Position numbers and translations under genes: made by a program. A DNA stretch of 64,000 nt from NCBI GenBank assembly GCA_963966185.1, contig CAWZYM010000012.1:346501-410500 (forward strand), in the 5' to 3' direction. This document shows positions 10,629 through 20,338 of the stretch, in pieces. The notes beneath the pieces were generated by a model that did no database searches, was not told the origin of the DNA, and saw only the letters and a list, made by a program, of their open reading frames with translations. Every line of letters begins with the position of its first letter. The first letter of the stretch is position 1. This stretch comes from Rhabditoides inermis. Its lineage: Eukaryota > Nematoda > Chromadorea > Rhabditida > Rhabditidae.

Positions 10629-13080
10629 TCAATAACACGCAATTGAGATATCACAAAGAAAACGCGAATTTGGATCAAGTGGTTTCGACTCCTAGCATCT
10701 TACCACCTGAGCCTTCCATCAACCCGGAGTCTCATCAGAGATGAAGTTGATGGAAAGTGTTCACTATGATTATTCGATATGGGGAAATGAATAGACAATG
10801 AAATATTACGATATTGGTGGGAAAAAGGTTTGAATATGGGGGACGGACAACGTTTTTAGAGTTGTAAGGAGAGAGCGGCAGGTTGCTATCATTGAACGCG
10901 ACTGAATGAATGAGGCAAGTGTTCGAGACGACTGATAAGCGGAGTGGGCAGAACTTTCGAGAAAAGTAGATCGTTTAGGGTAGATCAGAATTGCGAGAGC
11001 AGAGTACACTCATTCCGAAGTGGACTCCAATCTAGCCAGTGACATGAGTGATGAATTCTATAAAATTCCGTTTTGCATGCAAGTTGTATTTGGTTTTAAG
11101 AACATTATGAGAGAGAACTGATTTAGAAAGTTGTAATTTAACGTGCGAACGATTATGAGCATTATTACTATAGGTTTCAAAAAGCTGCTTGCAACGTTCT
11201 TTGAAGTCTTCATATTTCGAACAACAACGGAAGATTCTTAATAGTTCTCCATGTAAACAATTGTATGATACATTCAACGATATATTACTAGTTGCATGTG
11301 GAAAACGAACAACATGAAAATTGTAATCGTCAGTTTTATTGTAAAGTTTAGTAATGAACTTGTTGTTATCTAAATGAATGTTCAAATCTAAAAAGACTGT
11401 TGTATTCGGATCTGTATTTGTTTGTTCTAGAGTAAGTGAGCTATGGTAAATATCATTTTGTATTTTGTTGATCATGCTGCATTCCTTATAAATGACTAGA
11501 ATATCATCCATATATCTGAAGCAATTAAAATGTTTATGTTTGAGGTATTCAATGTTTTGTTTACAGAATTTGTACTCCATGAAGCTCAGAGTTAGGTCAG
11601 CTATCATAGGTGACGCATTATTTCCTTGCGGAATTCCAGAAATTTGTTTGAAAATGTTATTTCCGTATTTTGCAAAACTGTTTTCCAAAACAAATTCAAT
11701 GAGATATTTCACATCGTTTTTATCATAATAGTTGTATTTGATTTCTTGACTGTTATTTGTATAAAACACATTTTTATAGGTTGTACAGATGTAGTCTTGT
11801 TTACTGTTTTTAAAACATAATTCAACTAGTTCGAACAGGTTTTGTTTAACGATAGAATGAGGCAAATTTGTGAATAGGCTACTAAAATCTGCAGTAAATA
11901 TTTTCATATCCAATCTGTTTTGAATCATTTTGAGCTTGTGTATGACTTCCAAACTATTGTTTATTGACCAGTACATGTTTGTTCCAAAACGTTCTGAAAT
12001 TACAGTGCAATATCTTTTAAAGTGCGTTTTTATGAATGATAAAATTCTTTGTAGCTCAATTGAAATCGGTTTCAAACTGCTATTGTATGCTCCAGTTATG
12101 AATCGGAATTTGATTGGGGTTTTGTGCATCTTTGGGATTGCATAAATTTTAGGCAGTACTTGTTGATCAGTAGTTGTAGTTAACTTGTTGTTTTTGGTCG
12201 TTATGAGGTGTCGTAGTACAATTTCCGATTCCATTTCTTTGTCGTAAATGGCGTATGTTTCATTTGTGTTATTGACTATATTATTGACATGATCATACCC
12301 TAGTTCTTTATTTAAAGTGATTAGATATAACTTTTTACAAGTGATTGCATAGTTTCCGGATGCTTTATCAATACACGTGATAACAAAATCAGAGTGTAGT
12401 TTCTTTATTTCTTGTGTGCAATTACTTATATTCGTGTTAGCATGTTCGATATTGGATTTTAATTTTTCTAGTCTGATAGAAAGCTTTGTATTTATTACTT
12501 CCTTTAGTAGTCTTAGTTTATCGTATGTGATTGTGTAAATCTTTGAGAGTTTGTCTAAATGATTAGAGGTTATTTGAGTTAGATTTATTAGAACATTCTG
12601 AAAGTTAATTTGAGTTTCTTCTCTATATTTTGTTCCTTTCTCGAAGATTGATCTAAGTTTATTGTTTTTAATTATACTCAAATTACCGGTAACAACGTGA
12701 TTGTAGTGAGTGTTTATAAAGTTCTTATAATGTTTGCAGGCGCATTCTTTATTAAGTATTTGTTTGATTTTGTGGTTGGATAGGTGTTTTAAAAATGAGT
12801 TGTAATTAAACAAAATTCTACTGGTTGAGTCAGTATATGAATATGTTACTCTTGTATATAATAGTTGATCAACAGATGAGATCGTGTTTGTAGTTTTGCG
12901 CAATTCTCGATTTATTATTTTCGAAACGTTCAAATCATTCATGAACTTTCCATAAAAGTGTAGAGTTAGATTATGAAATTTAGGTTTCGTTCGTTCACAG
13001 TTTTTATTTGATAATTCTTTAGAAACAATTCCAAATATTTTTAATTTCATTGTTTTATCTAGCGTCTTTTTTTTCACACC
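10629..13080 (-). mobile_element. Penelope-like element in the satellite
   Basis: A 2.45-kb non-satellite insertion flanked on both sides by the same 105-bp array. The AT-rich reverse transcriptase frame fills most of it. About 400 bp of 3' sequence (10629-11031) follow on the minus strand without any GIY-YIG-like coding. The exact ends and any target duplication could not be fixed, because the flanking units differ: the left junction is at CATAATCAATAAC, the right near TTTTCACACCACATAATTAC. Confidence 0.75.
11032..13050 (-). CDS. Penelope-like reverse transcriptase, no endonuclease
   Basis: Intact frame from ATG 13050 (an in-frame GTG at 13077 sits at the array junction), about 672 residues. 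Motifs seen in order: TCIDKASGNYAITCKKLYLI (about residue 225), YAIPKMHKTPIKFRFITGAY, FTADFSSLFTNLPHSIV with the first catalytic Asp (about 382), SGIPQGNNASPMIADL (about 475), and RYMDDILVIYKE with the catalytic MDD (about 512). This order and the PKMHK, ADFSSLF and GIPQGN forms are typical of Penelope-like/telomerase-related reverse transcriptases. The C-terminus ends soon after the RT and thumb region, with no GIY-YIG domain. In the family, endonuclease-less members are associated with chromosome ends. Strongly AT-rich compared with the host exons. Probably functional as a polymerase; mobility unknown. Confidence 0.85.
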   Translation of the reverse strand: MKLKIFGIVSKELSNKNCERTKPKFHNLTLHFYGKFMNDLNVSKIINRELRKTTNTISSVDQLLYTRVTYSYTDSTSRILFNYNSFLKHLSNHKIKQILNKECACKHYKNFINTHYNHVVTGNLSIIKNNKLRSIFEKGTKYREETQINFQNVLINLTQITSNHLDKLSKIYTITYDKLRLLKEVINTKLSIRLEKLKSNIEHANTNISNCTQEIKKLHSDFVITCIDKASGNYAITCKKLYLITLNKELGYDHVNNIVNNTNETYAIYDKEMESEIVLRHLITTKNNKLTTTTDQQVLPKIYAIPKMHKTPIKFRFITGAYNSSLKPISIELQRILSFIKTHFKRYCTVISERFGTNMYWSINNSLEVIHKLKMIQNRLDMKIFTADFSSLFTNLPHSIVKQNLFELVELCFKNSKQDYICTTYKNVFYTNNSQEIKYNYYDKNDVKYLIEFVLENSFAKYGNNIFKQISGIPQGNNASPMIADLTLSFMEYKFCKQNIEYLKHKHFNCFRYMDDILVIYKECSMINKIQNDIYHSSLTLEQTNTDPNTTVFLDLNIHLDNNKFITKLYNKTDDYNFHVVRFPHATSNISLNVSYNCLHGELLRIFRCCSKYEDFKERCKQLFETYSNNAHNRSHVKLQLSKSVLSHNVLKTKYNLHAKRNFIEFITHVTG

Positions 13081-15108
13081 ACATAATTACATATGTTATA
13101 ACGTGGTGTCAAAACACACCACTGCACCCCCTATCTGGAAGTAGCTTCCCACAATCCGCGAGAAGCGATTTCTCCTACTTTGAGTTTTCATAGTTATGTT
13201 ATAACGTGGTGTCAAAGCACACCACTGCACCAGCGCCTTCTGGGAGTAGCTTCCCACAATCCGCGAGAAGCGATTTCTCCTACTTTGAGTTTTCATAATT
13301 ATGTTATAACGTGGTGAACGTGGTGTCAAAGCACACCACTGCACCAGCGCCTTCTGGGAGTAGCTTCCCACAATCCGCGAGAAGCGATTTCTCCTACTTT
13401 GAGTTTTCATAATTATGTTATAACGTGGTGAACGTGGTGTCAAAGCACACCACTGCACCAGCGCCTTCTGGGAGTAGCTTCCCACAATCCGCGAGAAGCG
13501 ATTTCTCCTACTTTGAGTTTTCATAATTATGTTATAACGTGGTGAACGTGGTGTCAAAGCACACCACTGCACCAGCGCCTTCTGGGAGTAGCTTCCCACA
13601 ATCCGCGAGAAGCGATTTCTCCTACTTTGAGTTTTCATAATTATGTTATAACGTGGTTTCAAAACACACCACTGCACCAGCGCCTTCTGGAAGTAGCTTC
13701 CCACAATCCGCGAGAAGCGATTTCTGCTACTTTGAGTTTTCATAATTATGTTATAACGTGGTGTCAAAACACACCACTGCACCAGCGCTTTCTGGAAGTA
13801 GCTTCCCACAATCCGCGAGAAGCGATTTTTGCTTTTTTTGAGTTTTCATATTTATGTTATAACGTGGTTTCAAAACACACCACTGCACCAGCGCCTTCTG
13901 GGAGCTTCCCACAATCCGCGAGAAGCGGTTTCTCCTACTTCGAGTTTTCATAATTATGTTATAACGTGGTGAACGTGGTGTCAAAGCACACCACTACACC
14001 AGCGCCTTCTGGAAGTAGCTTCCCACAACCCCCGAGAAGCGATTTCTCCTACTTTGAGCTTTCATAATTACATATGTTATAACGTGGTGTCAAAACACAC
14101 CACTGCACCTCCTATCTGGAAGTAGCTTCCCACAATCCGCGAGAAGCGATTTCCGCTACTTTGAGTTTTCATAATTTTGTTATAACGTGGTGTCAAAACA
14201 CACCACTGCACCAGCGCCTTCTGGAAGTAGCTTCCCACCATCCGCGAGAAGCGATTTCTGCTACTTTGAGTTTTCATAATTATGTTATAACGTGGTGAAC
14301 GTGGTGTCAAAGCACACCACTGCACCAGCGCCTTCTGGGAGTAGCTTCCCACAATCCGCGAGAAGCGATTTCTCCTACTTTGAGTTTTCATAATTATGTT
14401 ATAACGTGGTTTCAAAACACACCACTGCACCAGCGCCTTCTGGAAGTAACTTCCCACAATCCGCGAGAAGCGATTTCTGCTACTTTGAGTTTTCATAATT
14501 ATGTTATAACGTGGTGTCAAAGCACACCACTGCACCAGCGCCTTCTGGAAGTAGCTTCCCACAATCCGCGAGAAGCGATTTCTGCTACTTTGAGTTTTCA
14601 TAATTATGTTATAACGTGGTGTCAAAACACACCACTGCACCAGCGCTTTCTGGAAGTAGCTTCCCACAATCCGCGAGAAGCGATTTCTGCTACTTTGAGT
14701 TTTCATAATTATGTTATAACGTGGTGTCAAAACACACCACTGCACCAGCGCCTTCTGGGAGTAGCTTCCCACAATCCGCGAGAAGCGATTTCTCCTACTT
14801 TGAGTTTTCATAATTATGTTATAACGTGGTGTCAAAACACACCACTGCACCAGCGCCTTCTGGAAGTAGCTTCCCACAATCCGCGAGAAGCGATTTCTCC
14901 TACTTTGAGTTTTCATAATTATGTTATAACGTGGTGTCAAAACACACCACTGCACCAGCGCCTTCTGGGAGTAGCTTCCCACAATCCGCGAGAAGCGATT
15001 TCTCCTACTTTGAGTTTTCATAATTACATATGTTATAACGTGGTGTCAAAACACATCACTGCACCAGCGCCTTCTGGGAGTAGCTTCCCACTCTCCTACT
15101 TTGAGTTT
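13081..15108. repeat. 105/114-bp satellite array, block C
   Basis: Continuation of the 105-bp satellite. Between 13310 and 13625, and again near 13975 and 14300, units are 114 bp because of a 9-bp duplication (GTGGTGAAC before GTGGTGTC). Several copies carry TTACATATG in place of TTATG (13084, 14069, 15024). The last unit has the 18-bp deletion also seen in the first units of block A, so the array edges resemble each other. Confidence 0.95.
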
Positions 15109-16400
15109 AAAATTACAAAGAACTTGAACACTTCAACTACAATTCTTGCGTGTATGTATCTTCGCAAAAGTGAAATGAATCTCTGCTGACGTTGTCGTAA
15201 TCCAAGAACCCCATCTTGTTCTCGACTAGGAGGACCCCGGATTAAACCGGCTAAACAAAAAAAAATGGTTGCAATGGAAAGATAGTGTAAATAATAGAGA
15301 GAAGCTGTATTCCAGTAATGACAGAATAATAATCATGTATCATAATATATGATTCGTCTTAGAGAAAAGCTGAAAAATCTTTGTTAGAATAGCATTTTCA
15401 TCTCTTCTTATTTCCGGTTTTCACACTTTTTAGCATATAACCTTTTGTACTTTTTTTGATCAGTTGTGTTGATTATTTCATAAACTCAAATTCAATTATG
15501 AAACTGCGATGGTCCGGATTAGCGTATGCATTAATGCACTCTATTCACGGCCCCTCTGGCCATGTGTATGACCCCAATCGATGCAATAGAGGGGCGCGGC
15601 TGCTGCGCAGCCACGCTCTCTCATCAGTGTATAGCGCGCAACACCACGCGCATGTTGTGACTGCCAATAAAGATCTTCTGGCCCGTGTTGTCACTGTGGA
15701 CGAAGGATACGACTAACCATCGTATTGCATGGAGCTTCTACCTGCCAAATTCACGTCGTCGGAACTGTATTCCATCTGTTCAACGTCGCTGTAATTTGGA
15801 AAAGATCTCGGGTACCGCTACACCCGCATTCCGTCCGCCCGGAGCCACCATCTACACTCCTCCGGAGACAAACGGAGCAGCACTGTGAGTCCCATCTGGT
15901 CGATTTCTCCCGATGGCTATCGACAACTTGCTGTGCTGTTGTTATTCGCTGTACCACGACACATCGTTTAACGCCAGTTGCAGTCCAGAAAATTGGCCTG
16001 CAGTCTATATTACTATATTCGAACTATTTCATTTCACTGACCATCTCCTTATTCCTATATCCCCCGTATTCTGGACTTGAACCAACCAGAATAGCCGCGT
16101 GAGTGTCCCAGCACGCGTGCCGAGTCCCCTTTCCTTGCCACACTTGACTATATTCCGAGTGATACGACCCCAGCCCCATTGCCGCCGAGCTATATTGATG
16201 CAGAGACGAGCAGAGCCAAGGAGCCCTCGCCACATCACCCCTGGTACCGACCGGAGGGATCGCCAAGGAGCGAAGCCGTGCGAGCACCGTCCCCCTAGAT
16301 AGGAGAGTAGACGGGGACAGGTCGCGGTGAGGTTAATCTCACGTGAATCAACTCGCGTGAACTCTATTTTTGTTTCACTCGCGAAAGAGAAAGAGTCGAC
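15109..16400. other. 1.3 kb without a recognised gene
   Basis: Mixed-composition sequence between two satellites. It begins with ACAAAGAACTTGAACACTTC, resembling the CAGTACAAGAACTTG flank of the other array ends. It contains an AATAAA at about 15668 and a small GC hairpin (GGCTGC-TGC-GCAGCC near 15597). Only short open frames are present, with no conserved domain visible. It could be a decayed retroelement UTR. Confidence 0.4.
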
Positions 16401-17125
16401 TAATCAGACTTTGGTGAACACTATTTCCACAGCATGCCTCCGTTCTGTCCATCCGGCCCCACGTGTCCGTCGTCTCTTTTCACTCTTATCTACTTCCCTA
16501 CAGGACACACCCACCTACCCATGTATGCATCTCATCCAACTAATCAGACTTTGGTGAACACTATTTCCACAGCATGCCTCCGTCCTGTCCATCCGGCCCC
16601 ACGTGTCCGTCGTCTCTTTTCACTCTTATCTACTTCCCTACAGGACACACCCACCTACCCATGTATGCATCTCATCCAACTAATCAGACTTTGGTGAACA
16701 CTATTTCCACAGCATGCCTCCGTCCTGTCCATCCGGCCCCACGTGTCCGTCGTCTCTTTTCACTCTTATCTACTTCCCTACAGGACACACCCACCTACCC
16801 ATGTATGCATCTCATCCAACTAATCAGACTTTGGTGAACACTACTTCCACAGCATGCCTCCGTCCTGTCCATCCGGCCCCATGTGTCCGTCGTCTCTTTT
16901 CACTCTTATCTACTTCCCTACAGGATACACCCACCTACCCATGTATGCATCTCATCCAACTAATCAGACTTTGGTGAACACTATTTCCACAGCATGCCTC
17001 CGTCCTGTCCATCCGGCCCCACGTGTCCGTCGTCTCTTTTCACTCTTATCTACTTCCCTACAGGATACACCCACCTACCCATGTATGCATCTCATCCAAC
17101 TAATCAGACTTTGGTGAACACTAGT
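16401..17125. repeat. 140-bp satellite, left array
   Basis: Five complete 140-bp units (16401-17100) plus a partial one, starting at TAATCAGACTTTGGTGAACA. All units keep the 13-bp segment that many right-arm units have lost. The same repeat forms a much larger array on the opposite strand at 45367-52797. Units carry overlapping 87-codon frames that are a by-product of repetition. Confidence 0.95.
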
Positions 17126-17490
17126 TCCTCCCTCCCTCTCTCCCCCTCCCTATCTCTCTCACTCTCTCCTACCTATCTTCCTCTCTCTCTCCCTACCTCT
17201 TTCCCTCTCTTCTCCCCCTATCTCTTCCTTTTTCCCTCTGCCTTTCTCCCTATCTATCACGCTCTTTCTCTCTCTCCCTACCTCTCTCTCTCCCTCCCTC
17301 TCTCTATCTCTCTCTCTCCCTCTCTCCTCTCATATCACTAACTCCCTCACTCTCTCATCTCTCCCCGTGTAGGAAACGACGATTCCTCGTTCCCATCTCC
17401 CTACCTCTCTCTCTCTCCCTCCCTCTCTCCCTTCCCCTCTCTCTCCCTATCCTCTCTCTCTCTCTCCCTACCCCTCTCTTAATCTTTCCC
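17126..17490. repeat. CT-rich tract
   Basis: Pyrimidine-rich low-complexity DNA on the plus strand, split by a short non-repetitive piece (about 17365-17400) containing GTGTAGGAAACGACGATTCC. That piece recurs inverted at about 44755-44782, where the right arm has a solo LTR inserted next to it. Confidence 0.85.
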
Positions 17491-18723
17491 TACCGCCACG
17501 ACTTATGTGGATAGGGGGGAGTCTTGGGCGGCGCGACGATGAAGATCCCAACCCGATTATCGGGTTGGGTGAAGGCTCCTACCACGACTATCGTGGATAG
17601 GAGGGAGTCTTGGGCGGCGCGACGATGGAGATCCCAACCCGACTATCGGGTTGGGTGAAGGCTCCTACCACGACTATCGTGGATAGGAGGGAGTCTTGGG
17701 CGGCGCGACGATGGAGATCCCAACCCGACTATCGGGTTGGGTGAAGGCTCCTACCACGACTATCGTGGATAGGAGGGAGTCTTGGGCGGCGCGACGATGG
17801 AGATCCCAACCCGACTATCGGGTTGGGTGAAGGCTCCTACCACGACTATCGTGGATAGGAGGGAGTCTTGGGCGGCGCGACGATGGAGATCCCAACCCGA
17901 CTATCGGGTTGGGTGAAGGCTCCTACCACGACTATCGTGGATAGGAGGGAGTCTTGGGCGGCGCGACGATGGAGATCCCAACCCGACTATCGGGTTGGGT
18001 GAAGGCTCCTACCACGACTATCGTGGATAGGAGGGAGTCTTGGGCGGCGCGACGATGGAGATCCCAACCCGACTATCGGGTTGGGTGAAGGCTCCTACCA
18101 CGACTATCGTGGATAGGAGGGAGTCTTGGGCGGCGCGACGATGGAGATCCCAACCCGACTATCGGGTTGGGTGAAGGCTCCTACCACGACTATCGTGGAT
18201 AGGAGGAAGTCTTGGGCGGCGCGACGATGGAGATCCCAACCCGACTATCGGGTTGGGTGAAGGCTCCTACCATGACTATCGTGGATAGGAGGGAGTCTTG
18301 GGCGGCGCGACGATGGAGATCCCAACCCGACTATCGGGTTGGGTGAAGGCTCCTACCACGACTTTCGTGGATAGGAGGGAGTCTTGGGCGGCGCGACGAT
18401 GGAGATCCCAACCCGACTATCGGGTTGGGTGAAGGCTCCTACCACGACTTTCGTGGATAGGAGGGAGTCTTGGGCGGCGCGACGATGGAGATCCCAACCC
18501 GACTATCGGGTTGGGTGAAGGCTCCTACCACGACTATCGTGGATAGGAGGAAGTCTTGGGCGGCGCGACGATGGAGATCCCAACCCGACTATCGGGTTGG
18601 GTGAAGGCTCCTACCACGACTTTCGTGGATAGGAGGGAGTCTTGGGCGGCGCGACGATGGAGATCCCAACCCGACTATCGGGTTGGGTGAAGGCTCCTAC
18701 CACGACTATCGTGGATAGGAGGA
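17491..18723. repeat. 86-bp double-hairpin satellite, left array
   Basis: About 14 units of 86 bp, nearly identical. Each unit encodes two strong hairpins: CCCAACCCGA-CTA-TCGGGTTGGG (10-bp stem) and CTCCTACCACGA-CTA-TCGTGG-A-TAGGAG (6+6 bp with one bulge). Both share the apex CGACTATCG. Rare variants (ATCGTGG to TTCGTGG, GGGAGTC to GGAAGTC) occur in several units, including neighbours, which suggests unequal exchange. Confidence 0.95.
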
Positions 18724-19026
18724 AGTGCTGCAATGTGCGAATAACATTTCAGTTCCTCTGTTTTATGCGTCATCAATTGGGATTCCTTATTACTACAGAC
18801 AAACAATATTGAGAATCAAAAACTGATTGTTACTAATTTATTTGTTCCTAAATGTTACAGTACTAGAAAATACACATTCTAGAAAAGTACATATAAACCG
18901 AATACGTACGAGTACGAGAATCATGAGTAGAAAATGTAATTGCATCGTAATTGTAAGCGACAGTAGAATGGTGATCTCCTGCAGCGTCACGCCGAACAAC
19001 TACGTCGATGCGCCTGAAAGAGGGTT

Positions 19027-19030
<4 letters not shown>
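18724..19030. repeat. Unique block shared with right arm (inverted)
   Basis: About 300 bp containing TTACTAATTTATTTGTTC, then ATGGTGATCTCCTGCAGCGT and CACGCCGAACAACTACGTCG. A diverged reverse-complement copy lies at 42722-42981. No coding sequence recognised. It ties the two arms of the inverted duplication together. Confidence 0.75.
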
Positions 19031-19057
<27 letters not shown>

Positions 19058-19380
19058 GCTCTCTCTTTTTCTCTCTTCCACTCTCTCTCATCTCCTTTTC
19101 TCCCTCTTTCTCTTCCTACCCCTTCCCCTCCCTCTCCCTCTCACTCTCTCTCGCTCTCTCTATCCATCTCTCTCTCATCTCCCTCCCTCCCTCCCTCCCT
19201 CCCTCTCTCCCTCTACCTCTCTCCCTATCACCCTCTCTCTCCCTACCTCTCTGCCTCTCTCTCCCTACCTTTCCCTCTCCCTCTCTCTTCCTCCCTCTTT
19301 CCCTCCCCCTCTGCCTCCCTCTCTCTTTCACTCCCTCTCTCTCTACCCCTCTCTCCCTCTCTCTCTCTCCCTCTCCCTCT

Positions 19381-19415
<35 letters not shown>

Positions 19416-20285
19416 TTCCTCTCTCTTACCCTCCCTCTACTCTCTCTCCCTTTACCTACCTACCTATCACACACTCTCTCTCCCTCTCTCTTCTTCCCTC
19501 TTTCTCTCCTCTCTCCCTCCCTCTTCCTACCTCTCTCTTTCCCTCCCTCTCTCCCTCCCTCTCTCTCTCTCTTACTTTTCCTCTCTCCCTCCTTCTACTC
19601 TCTCTCCCTCTATCTACCGATCTACCGATCACCTTCTCTCTCCCCCTACCTCTCTCTCTCCCTTCCTCTTCTCCCTCTACCTAACTACCGATCACCCTCT
19701 CTCTTTCTCCCTACCTCTATACCTCTCTCTCTCCCCCCACCTCTCTCTCCCTCTCTCTTCCGCCCTCTTTCCCTCCCCCTTTCCCCCCTCACCCTACCTC
19801 TCTCTTTCCCTCCCTCTCTTTTCCTTTCTCTCTCTCCCTCTCTTTCTCCTTATCTCCCTCTCTCCCTCTACGTCTCTCCCTATCACCCTCTTTCTCTCCC
19901 TACCTCTCTCTCTCCCTCTCTCTTCCTCCCTCTGTCCCTCCTCCTCTTCCTCCCTCTCTCTTTCACTCCCTTTCTCCCTACCCCTCTCTCCCTCTCTCTC
20001 TCTCCCTCTCTCTCTCCCTCTTCCTCTCTCTTACCCTCCCTCTACTCTCTCTCCCTCTACCTACCTACCTATCACACACTCTCTCTTCCTCTCTCTTCTT
20101 CCCTCTTTCCCTCTTACCCTCTTCCTCTCCCTCCCTCTTACTACCTCTCTCTTTCCCACCCCCCACCCCTCTCTCTCTCCCTCTCCCTCTCTCTCTACTC
20201 TCTCTCCTTCTACCTATCTACCTATCACCCTCTCTCTTTCCCTACCTCTCTACCTCTTTCTCTCCCTACCTCTCTCTCCCTCTCA
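19031..20285. repeat. 1.25-kb CT-rich tract
   Basis: Pyrimidine-only or nearly so on the plus strand, mixtures of CTCT, CCCT and TACCT. A 432-residue Ser/Leu/Pro frame across it is an artefact of composition. The NeSL-like element begins directly at its right end. Confidence 0.9.
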
Positions 20286-20338
20286 ATTGATTGGCAAATA
20301 GCGTGAGTGCAAGACTTCCTGTGACTAGTGTTGTGAAA

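Noticed and set aside
15456..16330. LTR or gene in the 15.4-16.3 kb stretch
   Set aside because: AATAAA and GC hairpins are present, but no paired TG…CA ends, target duplication or conserved frame could be found.
20291..20338. Start of the NeSL-like protein at 20291
   Set aside because: That codon is TTG. The first ATG in frame is at 20339.
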